Assembly: GCA_022606425.2 (NCBI GenBank)
Contig: JAHDVF020000734.1
Span: 372,001-436,000, forward strand
Reading direction: 5' to 3'
From: Lepidostoma basale
Taxonomy: Eukaryota; Arthropoda; Insecta; Trichoptera; Lepidostomatidae
DNA: 64,000 nucleotides
The notes below the pieces were generated by a model. The model saw only the letters and a list, made by a program, of their open reading frames with translations, did no database searches and was not told the origin of the DNA. Made by a program: the position numbers and the translations under genes. Below, one piece after another: positions 1-10,335 of the stretch (the stretch's first letter is position 1; every line of letters starts with the position of its first letter).

Positions 1-50
1 AAATAGAATTTTATGGTTTGAATAATACAACACACTTTGTTACGACTTAA

Positions 51-420
51 ACTAACAAACCATCACGCCGTTTTCGAGGGATCTACTGCCATATTGCTCA
101 CCTAGAATCCTCTACATTTATACATCGTTATATGCACGCTCGTACATTTTTCCGACTTCGAATGTCGCCGCCTTTTATTGTGTAATTAATTAGGTCACGC
201 CATGCTTTCCTTGATCTTCCACGGTCTCTCTTTCCACTCGTATACAACATTTTAACAATTCTTCTCTCTTCCATTCGTTCCGTATGTCCAAATCTTTTTA
301 AAATTTTATTTATGATGCAATCATCTGCTTTACATTTTTTCATTAATTTTTCGTTAGGTATTCTATCATATATCGCTTTCCGTGCATTCTTTCCAGTGAT
401 CTCATTTTTAACATTTTTGC
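51..420 (-). mobile_element. TTAG-tailed RTE-type LINE, 3' end, copy 1
   Basis: This is the C-terminal piece of a non-LTR retrotransposon polyprotein. Read on the minus strand it has the post-RT region found in RTE-type LINEs: a YDRIPNE segment, then ADDCIINKI, a degraded FGHTERM block (usual form RWFGHMERM) and RGRSRKAWRDLIN. The minus-strand end lies at the degenerate tail near position 51. The reading frame is open for about 100 codons. The copy is strongly 5' truncated, with no RT or endonuclease domain left. It belongs to the ADDCI subtype of a family with more than 20 copies in this window. Confidence 0.75.
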
Positions 421-484
421 ATTTCTCCAAAAATCAAGATCTATTTTGAGTATAAAAAACATATATTTCCGAGAATCTTTTTCA

Positions 485-645
485 AACTAATAAACCATCA
501 CGCCGTCTCTCCGCAGGGGTAGGCAGAAACATTGGACTGCCGCACTTTTCTTTCCTGATATTCTTCAATCACTTCCTCAATATTCATACATCGTGTCATG
601 CATTAACATCGATTTCTCCGACTCCTTCCTTCCATTTTCGTGCAT
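485..645 (-). mobile_element. TTAG-tailed LINE 3' end, copy 2a
   Basis: A very short 3' fragment of the same LINE family, holding only the last 50 or so codons (the RACMTRCMN and SAYP segments are recognisable on the minus strand in decayed form). It is directly followed by a plus-strand fragment of the same family, so the two 3' tails point outward. Confidence 0.6.
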
Positions 646-647
646 AA

Positions 648-733
648 TACAATGTAAGAATGTTGAGGAAGCAAGATAAGTATGTCAGTGTGGCGGTTCG
701 GGAAGACGGCGTGGTAGTTATTTAGTTAGTTTG
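648..733 (+). mobile_element. TTAG-tailed LINE 3' end, copy 2b (inverted partner)
   Basis: Plus-strand 3' terminus of the TTAG LINE: the CMNVEEAR-like segment, the final GTGTGGCGG...GGCGTGGT region and a short TTAGTTAG tail. It lies head-to-head with the minus-strand fragment at 485-645, separated by only a few bases. Confidence 0.55.
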
Positions 734-799
734 TGCATTCAACTATTTAAAAAATAAAAAAAACATATCACTTTGATTGGTAAAACTACATACATGTTT

Positions 800-980
800 T
801 GACGGTAATCTAATATTGCTAAATTACTTGATTAAAGTTAATTTTAAATAATAATTATAGAAAACGGTATGTTTGGACAGAATGGTCAGTCAGCTTTAAG
901 AAATCGGTCACTGCCGAAATAAAAACAAAAGTTTAAGTGGAATAAGAAATTCACGTTTGATTTAATTATTTAAAAAAATT
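800..980 (+). repeat. HH-J family repeat, decayed copy
   Basis: Resembles the 157-bp insertion at 60147-60303: the same TTTTAAATAATAATTA leader, a central CACTGCCGAAAT remnant where the hammerhead-like core should be, and the AAGTGGAAT...TTTAATTATT end. The 5' core and the palindromic stem III are no longer readable. Assignment rests on colinear similarity to the other HH-J copies. Confidence 0.5.
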
Positions 981-1649
981 GGCAATTATTTTAAATAATA
1001 ACAAATATTTATATATAACATAACTTCATTTGTTGTTTTTGATATTCTTTATCAAAGAGTTATTGTAATAAAAACTTAAATCTTTTTGAATTTGATTACC
1101 ATAATATTGTGGTATCCTGTAACTAATAAATTTCAGGAAAAATATTTTTCAATATTTTACTACGCGACAGTACTAAAAATATTTTTGAAAGTGCTATCGT
1201 TGAATAACCGTAGCGCAAAAAAGCATTAAAAAAAATACACCCTCGACGCAAGGCGCGGAAATTCCACAGCCCTTAGCCAGATGATTAATAATCACACCCT
1301 CAAAATTAAAATTTCAACTTCGCTAATAAGAATTTTAAAAAGTTCGACTCATTTTCCGGCCTAATCGAGATCGGGGCGTGCGAGAGGCGCCATCTCTGGG
1401 CCGGGGGCTAAAACTTTTTCGCCGGAAAAATATAATAACATTACTGCCCCTGGTGGATTAAGAATAACAGAGGAGGTGACGAAATTCGAACCGAGGGTTC
1501 ATCATTTGCATAGTTAATCCTGCTATAATTATAAGAAAAATATTCTCTCAAAAAGTTGTTATTGTTTACTGAAACAAATAATTATTGATCTTACTACGAG
1601 TATATAAAGCAAATAAAAATACCATATATCCACTGAAGCAAAGATGACA
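981..1649. other. No gene; AT-rich DNA with a GC island at 1340-1450
   Basis: No open frame of note and no recognised repeat. About 110 bp near 1340-1450 is markedly more GC-rich than its surroundings (GGGGCGTGCGAGAGGCGCC). It is not repeated elsewhere in the window. It may be single-copy conserved non-coding sequence; nothing more can be said. Confidence 0.4.
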
Positions 1650-1980
1650 GGACACAATGAAGTTCTAGTGGGAACCCTTATATTTGTAAGTGAAGCTTGG
1701 AGCTGGGAAAAGTGGAATAAATGCCGTAAAAATTCGATCACTGAGAATAATGTGCGGGAAAACGATTTATAATAGAATACGGAACGACGAAATAATGAAG
1801 AAATGTAAGGCGAATGATTGCATCATAAGTGAAATTTAAAAAAATATCCAAGAGATGATTGATGACATATGGAATAAATGGATGTGAGAAGAATAGGAAA
1901 AATGTTGTATAAGTGGAAAGAAAAGTCGTCGAATGACGATCCAAGAAGCATGGCATGACCAAATTAAGTTAATTTTTAAT
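1650..1980 (+). mobile_element. TTAG-tailed LINE, 5' part of copy split by a SINE
   Basis: Starts in the TLMYGSEAW-like region and runs through the RMCGKTIYNRI, NDCIIS and AWHDQIK segments in a frame broken by stops and indels. The copy resumes at 2245 after a SINE insertion; the two parts join to give the expected LINE order. ADDCI subtype. Confidence 0.7.
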
Positions 1981-2232
1981 ATTATTATTATTTTTTTATG
2001 TATACAACAGGTTGTTTGAACCCAATTACTGTATACAATTATTTTTGTTAGCTTTATATTGATTCTCGTGACATGTGATAGGTAGCCAGTCTATCGCCAT
2101 TTTATTGTCACGTGAATTCTACACCAGACCAAAGACAGTGTGACAATCACACTGCCATCGCCAGGAATCGAACCCGGAACCTTCGCTATGGATGTCACAG
2201 CTCTTACCACTCTGCCACGAAGGTGGTCATCG
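1981..2232 (-). mobile_element. tRNA-derived SINE (SINE-1), inserted in a LINE
   Basis: On the minus strand a tRNA-like head carries an A box (TGGCAGAGTGGTAAGAGC) and a B box (GGTTCGATTCC), the two internal RNA polymerase III promoter elements. A conserved body follows (CAGTGTGATTGTCACACTG, then TCACGTGACAATAAAATGG), and the 3' end runs into (AAT)n. A mobilising LINE would be needed in trans. It splits the LINE at 1650-2359, so it is younger than that LINE. Confidence 0.85.
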
Positions 2233-2244
2233 TATCATTAGAAT

Positions 2245-2359
2245 ATGGTTACATAAAAGTCGGAAAAATCGACGGATGTGCATGTTTAAAGAGACGGTCT
2301 ATCTTCTCTGCTTACCCCTCCTGGTGAACGGCGTGATGGTTAGTTATTTAGTTAGTTAT
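2245..2359 (+). mobile_element. TTAG-tailed LINE, 3' part of split copy
   Basis: Continuation of the LINE at 1650-1980: the SRKNRRMC-like region, the SILSAYPS segment, the stop, and a GGCGTGATGG(TTAG)n tail. Confidence 0.7.
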
Positions 2360-2569
2360 ATATAAAACTTATATTGTGTCAATTCCAATTATAAAATAAT
2401 TATATTGTTAACTTAGCAACTAAGGCAAAGCCTTCAAATTTTCAATACAAGCAGATGTGGGGTTCATTCTAGTCACGATCAAGCATTTATAATAGTATAC
2501 GACTTTATTTCAAGTTATGATGTTAATATTGTCTTAAAATCTTCAGTTCGAGTAACCATGAATTTTAAA

Positions 2570-2800
2570 TTTCATGTTTCTTGAACGATGATGTAAAACT
2601 TCAAATTAAATAATTAGTACAAATGAAAACGTTTGTTTTCTGCAAGTTTTATAATAGTTATGGGAATGACATGTTTCGCCTTTCTGAGGGATTATAAAAT
2701 GTTCAAAAAACATTTGATATTTCCTTAGAACGGCAAAATATGTCATTCTAATAAATCATAATAAAACTTTAATAAAACAGACGTTTTCATTTGTGTAATT
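2570..2800. repeat. HH-B palindromic repeat
   Basis: Inverted-pair element. The left arm starts TTTCTTGAACGATGATG and runs to GACATGTTTCGCC; the right arm carries the reverse complement, ending in AAAACAGACGTTTTCATT. Each arm keeps a GGCGAAACATGTCATTC-type half, which is GAAA plus palindromic ACATGT plus C, as in the hammerhead-like families. The upstream half-core has drifted to TATAAT. The family recurs about 12 times in this window. Confidence 0.6.
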
Positions 2801-3164
2801 GATTAATTATTTTTGTATTTCAGAAATACTACACCAGGTTCATATTTTTTTCAGTAAAAAAGAAAATCTTACTATATTGTATGTTATATAGTTGTTAAAT
2901 ACCCGAATAATGAGGGAGTGATGTTAAACTTTTTACAATTAATGATAATTATGGCAAAACAGGTTTTTAATTTTTCAGTATTTTAACATTATTTATAATT
3001 AAAAAAACAATATTTTTGCTTCATTTTCCCTGTATTTGTTTATTAATATTCCCATTAAATATTCAATTTTTATATTAATAAATGCAATTCTGAAGAGCAA
3101 ATTTGACAAAATCTATTCCGCAGTATACCACACCGAACGTATTTCATAAGATAATGAATACGAA

Positions 3165-3230
3165 TGAAAACCTTTGTTTTCTAGAAGTTTTATTATATTT
3201 TATGTGAATGACATGTTTGGAATTATATCA
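3165..3230. repeat. HH-B repeat, single arm
   Basis: Partial copy: the AATACGAATGAAAAC to GAATGACATGTTTGG portion of the HH-B arm, without the second arm. Confidence 0.5.
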
Positions 3231-3277
3231 TCATCATAATGTGATCAGCGTTTCAGTGTTTGATAAATTTGATTATG

Positions 3278-3565
3278 CCGTGTTTTCCCGGGTCTTCCAC
3301 GGCTTCTAACTCTCCACTCACGCTGCTTGTATACAACATTTAAACCATTCTTCTTTGTCCTTTCGTTCTATTTGTCCAAAACATCTCAGAGATCCTTTTA
3401 CAATTTTACTAATGATGGAGACATCTGTCTGTCATTTCTTCCCATTTTCGTCGTTCGGTATTCAATCATATATCGTTTTTCCACACATTCTGAGTAATAT
3501 AATTTTTACGTCATATATCCTATTTTCACCCTTCTTTTACCAAGTCCAAGCACCACTTCCATAAA
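3278..3565 (-). mobile_element. TTAG-tailed LINE fragment lacking the 3' tail
   Basis: Minus-strand fragment covering the YGSGAWTWxK-like start through the RRMCGKTIYD region to the FGHxEx and GRPGKTRHN-like segments, with several stops. The final 100 bases and the tail are missing. Confidence 0.6.
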
Positions 3566-3599
3566 TAATATTACATTTTTAATATAATATCCCATACGT

Positions 3600-3742
3600 T
3601 GTTATGCATCAGATTCCTGTTGGCTACAGTCCCCCCGGAAGACCACCAAAAATATGGAGGGATATCTGGAAGTCAACTTCCCGAGAGAAGCAAGCCTAAC
3701 AATAAGAACAGACCAAGGGTTTAAAAGGAGAAGAAGAAGAAG
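3600..3742 (+). mobile_element. LINE 3' end with (GAA)n tail
   Basis: A short RTE-like 3' end: a PVGYSPPGRPPKIWRDIWK segment followed by a (GAA)n tail. The GRPPKxWRD motif is the usual C-terminal signature of these LINEs. 5' truncated. Confidence 0.55.
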
Positions 3743-3839
3743 AATATAATATTTTAATATTGTTTTGTTTCGATTCGATACTTTTGCTACAATACTTGTT
3801 ATTCAACGCATATTTTTCATATTTATGGTTTTAACTTGA

Positions 3840-4220
3840 GAAATGTCTTAAAATATACTTTCTCACTGCGTTGCGGGTAAAATCATCTCGCATATTTAAT
3901 ATTTTGTCCCCCTCCACTCTCCGATTCGTCCATATTTCAACGACTTCCTTGATGCCTTTGAAAAATATTAGATACAAATGCGCGCCAACATCTCCACGTG
4001 GGTCGTTCCGCGGAAAAATCTTTACCAAGAGCATTACCGTCAAAACTTTTTCGCTAAGTCCCAGGCAAACATTTCGCGCCTTTTTCATTTCTCACCGTCA
4101 TCTTGTCGAAGTTTCCCGCGCGTTTATTGCCGCCACTTACCCTGATTCGTCAGGCCGCGTGGGGACGGAGCCCATTCATGAAATTCTGATAGTGGATCAA
4201 ACCGAGAGTTATGTTGTCGA
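3840..4220. other. Single-copy GC-richer island, function unknown
   Basis: About 380 bp of clearly less AT-rich DNA, not repeated elsewhere in the window. A 122-codon plus-strand frame and an 85-codon minus-strand frame overlap here, but neither matches a family I recognise and the plus frame has no motif or plausible initiation context. I read this as unique non-coding DNA, possibly conserved regulatory sequence, rather than a gene. Confidence 0.35.
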
Positions 4221-4718
4221 ACATTTGAGATATTTTTGATATTTACAGACACCGTGCTAAAATATATGATGGTGCGTATGTTTATTCGAATATCGTTAAC
4301 AATGAACTTTGTATACATGCGATTATAAAACAATATTGGAGCTTCATTAAGATGACAAAACAAACTCTTACAGAGCTCAGATGTGACGAAACCAGTTGGT
4401 TGTTTGAAAAAAAAATAATGGTTTGCAAAAAATATTTTCATTTAATGAATATATACGAGTATATATATATTTTTATTTACAACATGAAGATGGAACATAT
4501 ATATTCGAAGCATGTAGTCTATAATATAGAAATATTATTTATTTTTATGACAATTAATATAAATGAAAAGTGATTTAAAATATTGTAAAATTTATATTAA
4601 AAAAGGTAATTATAAATAAAACCTTAAAAATTTGCTTTTGAAGTTCCAATGTTTTTTAAAAAATTAATACCAAGGATGCAAATCAATTCAAAATTCTATA
4701 AGGACAGACAAATTAGAA

Positions 4719-4795
4719 TGTTTCCAGGCTTGAACAGCCCAAGTCCTTTGGATCGAAAGGAAAGCATTCTATCCCCTAGAACACCCCTTGGTTAA
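4719..4795 (-). mobile_element. tRNA-derived SINE-2 head, decayed
   Basis: Minus strand shows a second tRNA-like head type: a TCTAGGGGATAGAATGC A-box region and a drifted B box (TGTTCAAGCCTGG). Matches the better copy at 16680-16760. No clear body or tail. Confidence 0.5.
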
Positions 4796-4844
4796 CGCCT
4801 TAGGCTAAAATAAAAAAATATTTTTGATTATATAAAAAAAAATT

Positions 4845-4970
4845 CTTCTCCTTCTTCTTAGTTTAGGTCGTATAACCTGTTTTTGACGGTAAGGATTATG
4901 GGATGATAACGTCCAGCCATCCCTCCATCTCTTCGGCGATCTTTCTAGTAGTCTCTTGTTGCTGGGGTTT
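4845..4970 (-). mobile_element. LINE 3' remnant with (GAAG)n tail
   Basis: Minus strand reads into an AGAAGAAGGAGAAGAA tail preceded by AACAGGTTATACGACCTAAA, the layout seen at the ends of other GAA-tailed LINE fragments here. Too short and decayed to assign. Confidence 0.35.
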
Positions 4971-5267
4971 TAATTTTTGACAATATTTGATACCACTTTT
5001 ATAGTATTTGTAGAGTATTGATTTACTCTATACAGGATAGCTTAAAATTAATGTTATGTATTAAATTCTTTGTTTAAATATTTTATAACAATAATGTTCA
5101 ATGGAATTATTGAATTCCACATGACAAATTTCACTTTTGTGTACAATTTTTTTTTATTGTTTTCTATGAAATTATAACTTTGAATTCTGAAAATTAAAGT
5201 CATTTTGCGCCTAACACTAACATAAATTACTACCTGCAAATGAAATTCATCAATGTGAAACGTAATC

Positions 5268-5760
5268 CATCCCTAATGTAGAGAAGCGAAGCATGGAACT
5301 GGCAGAAGAAGGATAAAAGCAGAATAAATGCGGTAGAGATAAGGTCCCTAAGACGTATGTGTGGTAGAACGATATACGACAGAATCTCAAATGCTGATAT
5401 AAGAAAGGAATGTAGAGCGGAAGAGGGTATTATGAACAAAATTATGAAAGGATCGCTGCGATGGTTCGAACTTATGGAACGCATGGATGGAGAAAAAATG
5501 GTTAAGAAAGTATACGTTAATGATGAAAATGGAGTACGGAGTCGAGTCAGACCGAGGAAAACATGGCATGACCAAATTATTCAAATTTTAAAGGTTGGAC
5601 ATGTTAGAAGTCGGAGGAATCGACGTGCGTGTATGACTCGTTGTATGAATGTGGAGGAAGCTAGAGAGGTTTGCCAGGATAGAGTAGTGTGGCGGTCCAT
5701 TCTCTCTGCCTACCCCTGCGGAGAAACGGCGTGATGGTTTGTTTGTGTTTGTTTGTTTGA
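5268..5760 (+). mobile_element. TTAG-family LINE 3' end, (TTTG)n-tailed variant
   Basis: One of the best-preserved copies. From 5276 the frame reads SEAWNWQKKDKSRINAVE, a RMCGRTIYDRISNADIRK block, AEEGIMNKIMKGSLRWF, the MERMDGEKMVKKVYVND block, RPRKTWHDQI, and ends SILSAYPCGETA with TGA at 5732-5734. One stop lies just upstream at the TYG motif (TAG for TAT). The tail begins four bases after the stop codon, so there is almost no 3' UTR. The tail is TTTG repeats, whereas most relatives have TTAG. AEEGI subtype. Confidence 0.8.
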
Positions 5761-6155
5761 AACGTAAAAACTGTGTACACCACATTGCTTAAAGTTTGTC
5801 TATAGTTTTCATGTTGAATTATTGAGAAATTATGTTTCAACATTAGATACACGCGACCGGCTGTAATCCCACACATAAATTTCTTCACCTCCCGTATAAA
5901 TTGTGAAGTGATCGCTGCAGGACTTCTGTCAGTAGACTTTAGGGAATAGCGGCCGTGTGTTGTGAGAACATGTGGCCTTATCTTTGCAGGAAATGGGACC
6001 GAGACCAGTTCGTAATAAGCGAAAATAAAGAATCCTTATGACAATTTCAGCGCCATTTTGCTATATCTTCTTGAGGTTAATTTACTTTAAAGAAGAAAAT
6101 AGAAAAATGAGGCAACAGATGAGAGAAGGCAAAGAAAATTCAAAAACTTTCATAT

Positions 6156-6330
6156 GAAGCACTTAATTTGTGGTGTGACATTATTAAATAAAATAATAAT
6201 ACACTTTTAGTAATTTGTATCTATATTACTTTATTTGGTAACACCAACCGGTTACGCTCCCGCCGGAGCTTTGTCAGGGTGAGAGAGTAAACTAAATATA
6301 AAAACAGAGAACAACATATAAAGAAAGAGA
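6156..6330 (-). repeat. HH-D family repeat
   Basis: Colinear with 44545-44740: a GTGGTGTGACATTATTAAA segment, then ACTTTATTTGGTAACACC, the hammerhead-like motif, and AACTAAATATAAAA. The family recurs near 17650, 37990, 58270-58440 and 58740. Confidence 0.6.
6242..6281 (-). ncRNA. Hammerhead-like motif, HH-D, two core substitutions
   Basis: Minus strand: stem I CACC/GGUG, core CUGACAA (G8 to A), extra A, stem II GCUCC/GGAGC (five perfect pairs), GUAA in place of GAAA, stem III ACCGGU, then U. Two changes at normally invariant core positions suggest it is inactive. Confidence 0.55.
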
Positions 6331-6749
6331 TGGAAGTGAACAAATAGAATGTTAGAACGGTGAGTCATGCTCATAAGGGAAAAATGAAGAGTTTCTCATT
6401 CAGATTTTTGTGGCAGACATATTAGTGAATATTTAAAAATATTTTTAATGGGGAACATGGCTAAAATAGGACAATGAGAAAGATAAGTTTGATTATTAAT
6501 TAATGGTAGATTATTGTTAATGGCTTTCTTCATTTCTTATGCTTCAGAAAAAACGAAAAACAGTAAAACGATTAAAAGAAAACTCAGTTCATTTAGGTAA
6601 GCACTAGAAACTTACGTACATATTACCATAATGAAGTCTGCATTCATAGGTATGAAAAATTGATCATATCTTATATCTAAAGAAAATTTAATGTTTATTA
6701 TCACGGAATGATATTGTCTAATTAAATATCTTTAAAAAAGGGCACAAGG

Positions 6750-6935
6750 AATGTATCTCCACGTGACTGTCATACCGAAGGTCCCGGGATCGATTCCCAG
6801 TGATGGTAGTGTGATTTTCACACTGTCTTTGGTCTGGTGTAGAATTCACGTGACAGTAAAATGGCAATAGATTAGCTACCAATCACATGTCACGAGGATC
6901 AATATAATAACTAAAAAAAATGTATAAAAAAATGC
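6750..6935 (+). mobile_element. tRNA-derived SINE-1, 5' truncated
   Basis: Retains the B box (GGGATCGATTCCC at 6787-6799), the CACACTGTCTTTGGTCTGG body and the CACATGTCACGAGG segment. The A-box half is missing or unrecognisable. Ends in an A-rich stretch. Confidence 0.7.
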
Positions 6936-7287
6936 AGTGGAAATGAGAACTGCCAGACAAATGTGTGGTATATTTATATGATGTCAAATACAGTTATCAG
7001 AAGTGAATACAATGAAAACGGTGTAGATAAATTTATGAAAAACAGATCATTGAGATGGTTTGCTTTCATTTGATTGATTTCGAGGGAGAAATAGTACAGT
7101 GGTTTCCCCTTGTCTTCTGCACCGCAGTACTTTCTGTAGTCGATGTATCCTGCTGCCAATACATGACATCCGGGTTGGAAGAAGATGAGAATGGTTTAAA
7201 CCCTTGTTTTCTCCATACTTCTTTACTGTTATGAGTCTTGGACTATGCGAACATCAGAAAGGTCCAAAATTAATGATAAAAAATACT

Positions 7288-7340
7288 TTTTGGGTTCAAA
7301 CGACCTGTCGCGTCAGATAAAAAAATAAAATAAAAATAAG
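7288..7340 (+). mobile_element. SINE-1 3' end fragment
   Basis: Only the last part of SINE-1 is present: TTGGGTTCAAACGACCTGT followed by an A-rich AATAAAATAAAA tail. Confidence 0.5.
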
Positions 7341-7434
7341 TGAATAAAACGTGCAATCGAGATAAAAAATAACATAATCCATGTGAACCAATCGTACAAT
7401 GATTGATCACATAATTAAAGTATTGAAATAAAAG

Positions 7435-7610
7435 TTTGAGCTAATCCGGGAGCCGCACAGCTGACGAGGGCGGCTTACAAAGCCCGCGACTTATCAAAGA
7501 GTTCGCCAATCGAGATAAGTGAAAAAGTCCCACTTCGATATCTGCCCGGCGATTGTTGACCCCATTCGCCACTCGGCTCTACCCGCTAATGAAGTCAAGT
7601 GAAATTCAAA
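7435..7610. other. Single-copy GC-richer island
   Basis: About 175 bp with about half G+C in an otherwise AT-rich region. Not repeated in the window and without an open frame. A candidate for conserved non-coding DNA; no function can be named from sequence. Confidence 0.35.
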
Positions 7611-7763
7611 CGATCATAAAATATTGGTTATTAGAGGTACGAAAAATTGGCTAATTGGAAATTGATTAACAATATAATTTCAGCTAAATCTGCAAACGAC
7701 GGCTGCTTCAGATTTCTGCCGTTTCAAATTAAATCGAAATGGGTTCATACGAATGGAAACGTA

Positions 7764-8311
7764 TATTTTGTATTCTTCTTCTTCTTCTTCTTCCTCAGCC
7801 TATTCCCGTCCACTCCTGGACAAAGGCCCCCTCCATTCTTTTCCATGTCACTATCCTGTGCAGACTGCATCCAGCTTATTCCGACGTGACTGTTCAGATC
7901 ATCCTTCCACGGTCTCCAAGTCAGCAGTCTTCTTGTCCACTTTTCATCTGAGCTTCTGGCTACATGACCTGCCCATTGCCATTTTAGAGTCACCACCCGG
8001 TGAATGATGTCAGTGACCTTGTTTTTTCTCTCACCGTATCGTTTCTGACTCTGTCTCTTAGGCTTATTTCTAACATGGCTCTTTCCATGGCTCTTTGGGT
8101 CACTCGTAGTTTCTCGGCACTTTGTTTGGAAAATGTTACGGTTTCAAGACCATAAGTACTAACTGGCAGAACGCAGGCTTCATAGACTTTTCGTTTCAGG
8201 TTGATCGGTATTTTTCGGTTTTTAAGGATGTAACTCACGTTTCCGAAAGCTGCCCAGCTTAATCCAAGTCTTCTTTTTAGCTCTGCGGTTTGATTATATC
8301 TATTTTGTATT
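7764..8311 (-). mobile_element. RTE-type LINE 3' end with 11-bp target-site duplication
   Basis: Minus-strand C-terminal fragment: NLKRKVYEACVLPVSTYG, an AEKLRVTQRAMERAML block, then after a frame break LKWQWAGHVARS, WTRRLLTWRP, WKDDLNSHVG, and a (GAA)n tail at 7775. The insertion 7775-8300 is bracketed by a direct repeat TATTTTGTATT (7764-7774 and 8301-8311). The frame is broken and no RT domain is left. A close relative sits at 57140-57550 (+). Confidence 0.85.
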
Positions 8312-8317
8312 AATTTA

Positions 8318-8445
8318 ACGATAATTTATGAGAATGATATATTTCACCTATCTAAGGCGTTATATCTTAGACAGGCGAAACATGTGCTTCCCATAAATAT
8401 AATAAAACTTATACAAAGCAGACGTTCTCATTCGGAATAATTATT
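8318..8445. repeat. HH-B palindromic repeat
   Basis: Inverted pair: left arm ends ATGATATATTTCACC, right arm ACAGGCGAAACATGTGC. Stem II bases GCCT/AGGC are still visible in both arms (GCCTTAGAT.AGGT and ACAGGC). Confidence 0.55.
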
Positions 8446-9365
8446 TAATATCGTAATAGTTAATTAATACACAGCATCATTTAGAGTTTGTTGAAAAAAA
8501 TGTTTAATGACCTCCTAAAAGAGCTCAGAAATCAAGTGTTATACAAGAAATATAAACTCTCAATTAAAAAACTTAAAACTTGGTGAACTATGAATCGGTA
8601 ACAAGAAATTAGTGATATTCAAGAGAAATCCTGCAGATACTTCTCTGCTTAGCACAATAATATTTCTTCATAAGGGTATCAAGCGAAACGGAAAGAAAAA
8701 TACATATTTACACATGTAATTTGAAATGTAACATAATGTCAATTAATTATTGTACAATTTACATAAATAATAAATCATTGAAAAGAAACACTAAAATACG
8801 AATTGGATTCATTTGCAATGTTGTGTTATTTAGAAGGCACCTAAAGTTTTAACATTTTGGTATACGTGTATAATTAGATTTCAACTGCAGTGTGGATAAT
8901 TCCAACGATATGAACATGCTTTACGTGAGTTGAATCATGCATGTTACAGGAAAAAGTTAAATAGTTATCCACGGCTTACCCGAAGCTGTTATAGGATCCA
9001 GCAGTGCTCTTTCGTCAGTTTCGCTTATGTAATTCGAAGAATGTACCTTATGGTACATTAAGTAGGGAATGTAATATGTCACAGAGTAGCAAGGGCACTC
9101 CATTACTTGCAGCACGGATTGCTCCATGACACAGATGCAGAGCGTCGTATCGCATTGAAGGATATCCCATCTCGCCGCGTTATATACCAACGCGTGTGCA
9201 TTCGTTTATTATTCAATGTCAGTGATGCTGACGGTATTAGCTATTATTTTTGGACTCAATGCTAGGGATAGGTTTGCAGCAATGTTTGTTAAATTTTTAC
9301 TATTTCTTAGGAAGCCACTTGGATCTTTAATGTGCTAGTTCCCTTTGCTTTCCACACTTTTGTAG
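8446..9365. other. No gene; single-copy AT-rich DNA
   Basis: No recognised repeat. A 77-codon minus-strand frame at 8957-9190 has no family resemblance. The 9080-9200 stretch is less AT-rich than its flanks. Confidence 0.3.
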
Positions 9366-9560
9366 AGCAGGTTATTTGAACCTAATTACTGTTTACAACT
9401 TTTTAAGATATTGATTCTTATGACATGTGATTGTTAGCATATCTATCGCCATTTTATTATCCCGTGAATTCTACACCAGACCAATGAGAGCCACACTGTC
9501 ATTGCCGGGAATCGAACCCGGGACCTTCTGTGTGGCATTTATAGCTCTTGCTACTAAAAT
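9366..9560 (-). mobile_element. tRNA-derived SINE-1
   Basis: Minus strand: decayed A box (TAGCAAGAGC), good B box (GGGTTCGATTCCCGG), body with TGGTCTGGTGTAGAATTC and TCACATGTCATAAG, and the TAGGTTCAAATAACCTG 3' segment. Confidence 0.75.
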
Positions 9561-9989
9561 GGTTAAAATAATAGTCTTGGAAAAATAATTAAAAATAGAT
9601 TTTGCTTCACATAGAATTCAGTTAAATTACGTTAGATACAATTGTAAACATCTTATTAGGAGAATTGAGGTGACATGAAGATTGGAACCTCGCGTGAACG
9701 AAACTATTTTTAGTAATATTCAATAAAAATATTCGAAAATAAATAGAAGTACGAATACAAATAAATTTCTGCTAGTTTTACATTTCCGACGACGAACGAG
9801 TTTATTAACAGTGCGCCTTACTTACAGTAGCCAAGCAACCAGCATAGCACATTTACACGCCTAATTGCAGTTAACCTTGGATCGATTTGAATAAATGGTT
9901 TTTAATTTCTATTTAAGCATAAATGTGTCTGTCTGCCAATGTTTTAGATGTGATAAAGTTAAATAACGATACAAAATTTACCAAGTATT

Positions 9990-10335
9990 ACCATCATCAT
10001 CTTTGACGTTACAACCCTTGGTGGGTCTTAGCTTTATTCAAGTAACGTCTCCATCTTGTTCTGTCTCTGGCAACCACCTCCCAGTCTAGCAGCCCTAAAG
10101 CCTGAGAGACTACCACAACACCATCCAACTATATCAGTCTCGGCCTACCGACTCTTCTTCGCCCTACTGGGTTGTTAAACAATGCTCTTTTGGGTGGCTC
10201 CAGCTTCACCTTGCCAGCGTAATATGCTAACTTTAATAAACTTGACTACGCTGTCGTCCTGGTATAGATCGTAGAGCTCTGTGACGAATCTCTTTCTCAT
10301 TTAAATGGGTACGAGGATTCTGCGGAGGATTTTTC
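9990..10335 (-). mobile_element. LINE 3' fragment, GHV/WRRYLNEAKTH type
   Basis: Minus strand reads, through frame breaks, KKILRRILVPI, AELYD-like and RRRVGRPRLxWLDGVV, DWEVVARDRTRWRRYL and NEAKTHQGL, a C-terminus typical of insect non-LTR elements. It is a different family from the TTAG LINE. 5' truncated. Confidence 0.65.

Noticed and set aside
3871..4239. 122-codon plus-strand open frame
   Set aside because: No recognisable domain, overlapping frame on the other strand, no initiation or splice context. Treated as chance within a GC-richer block.
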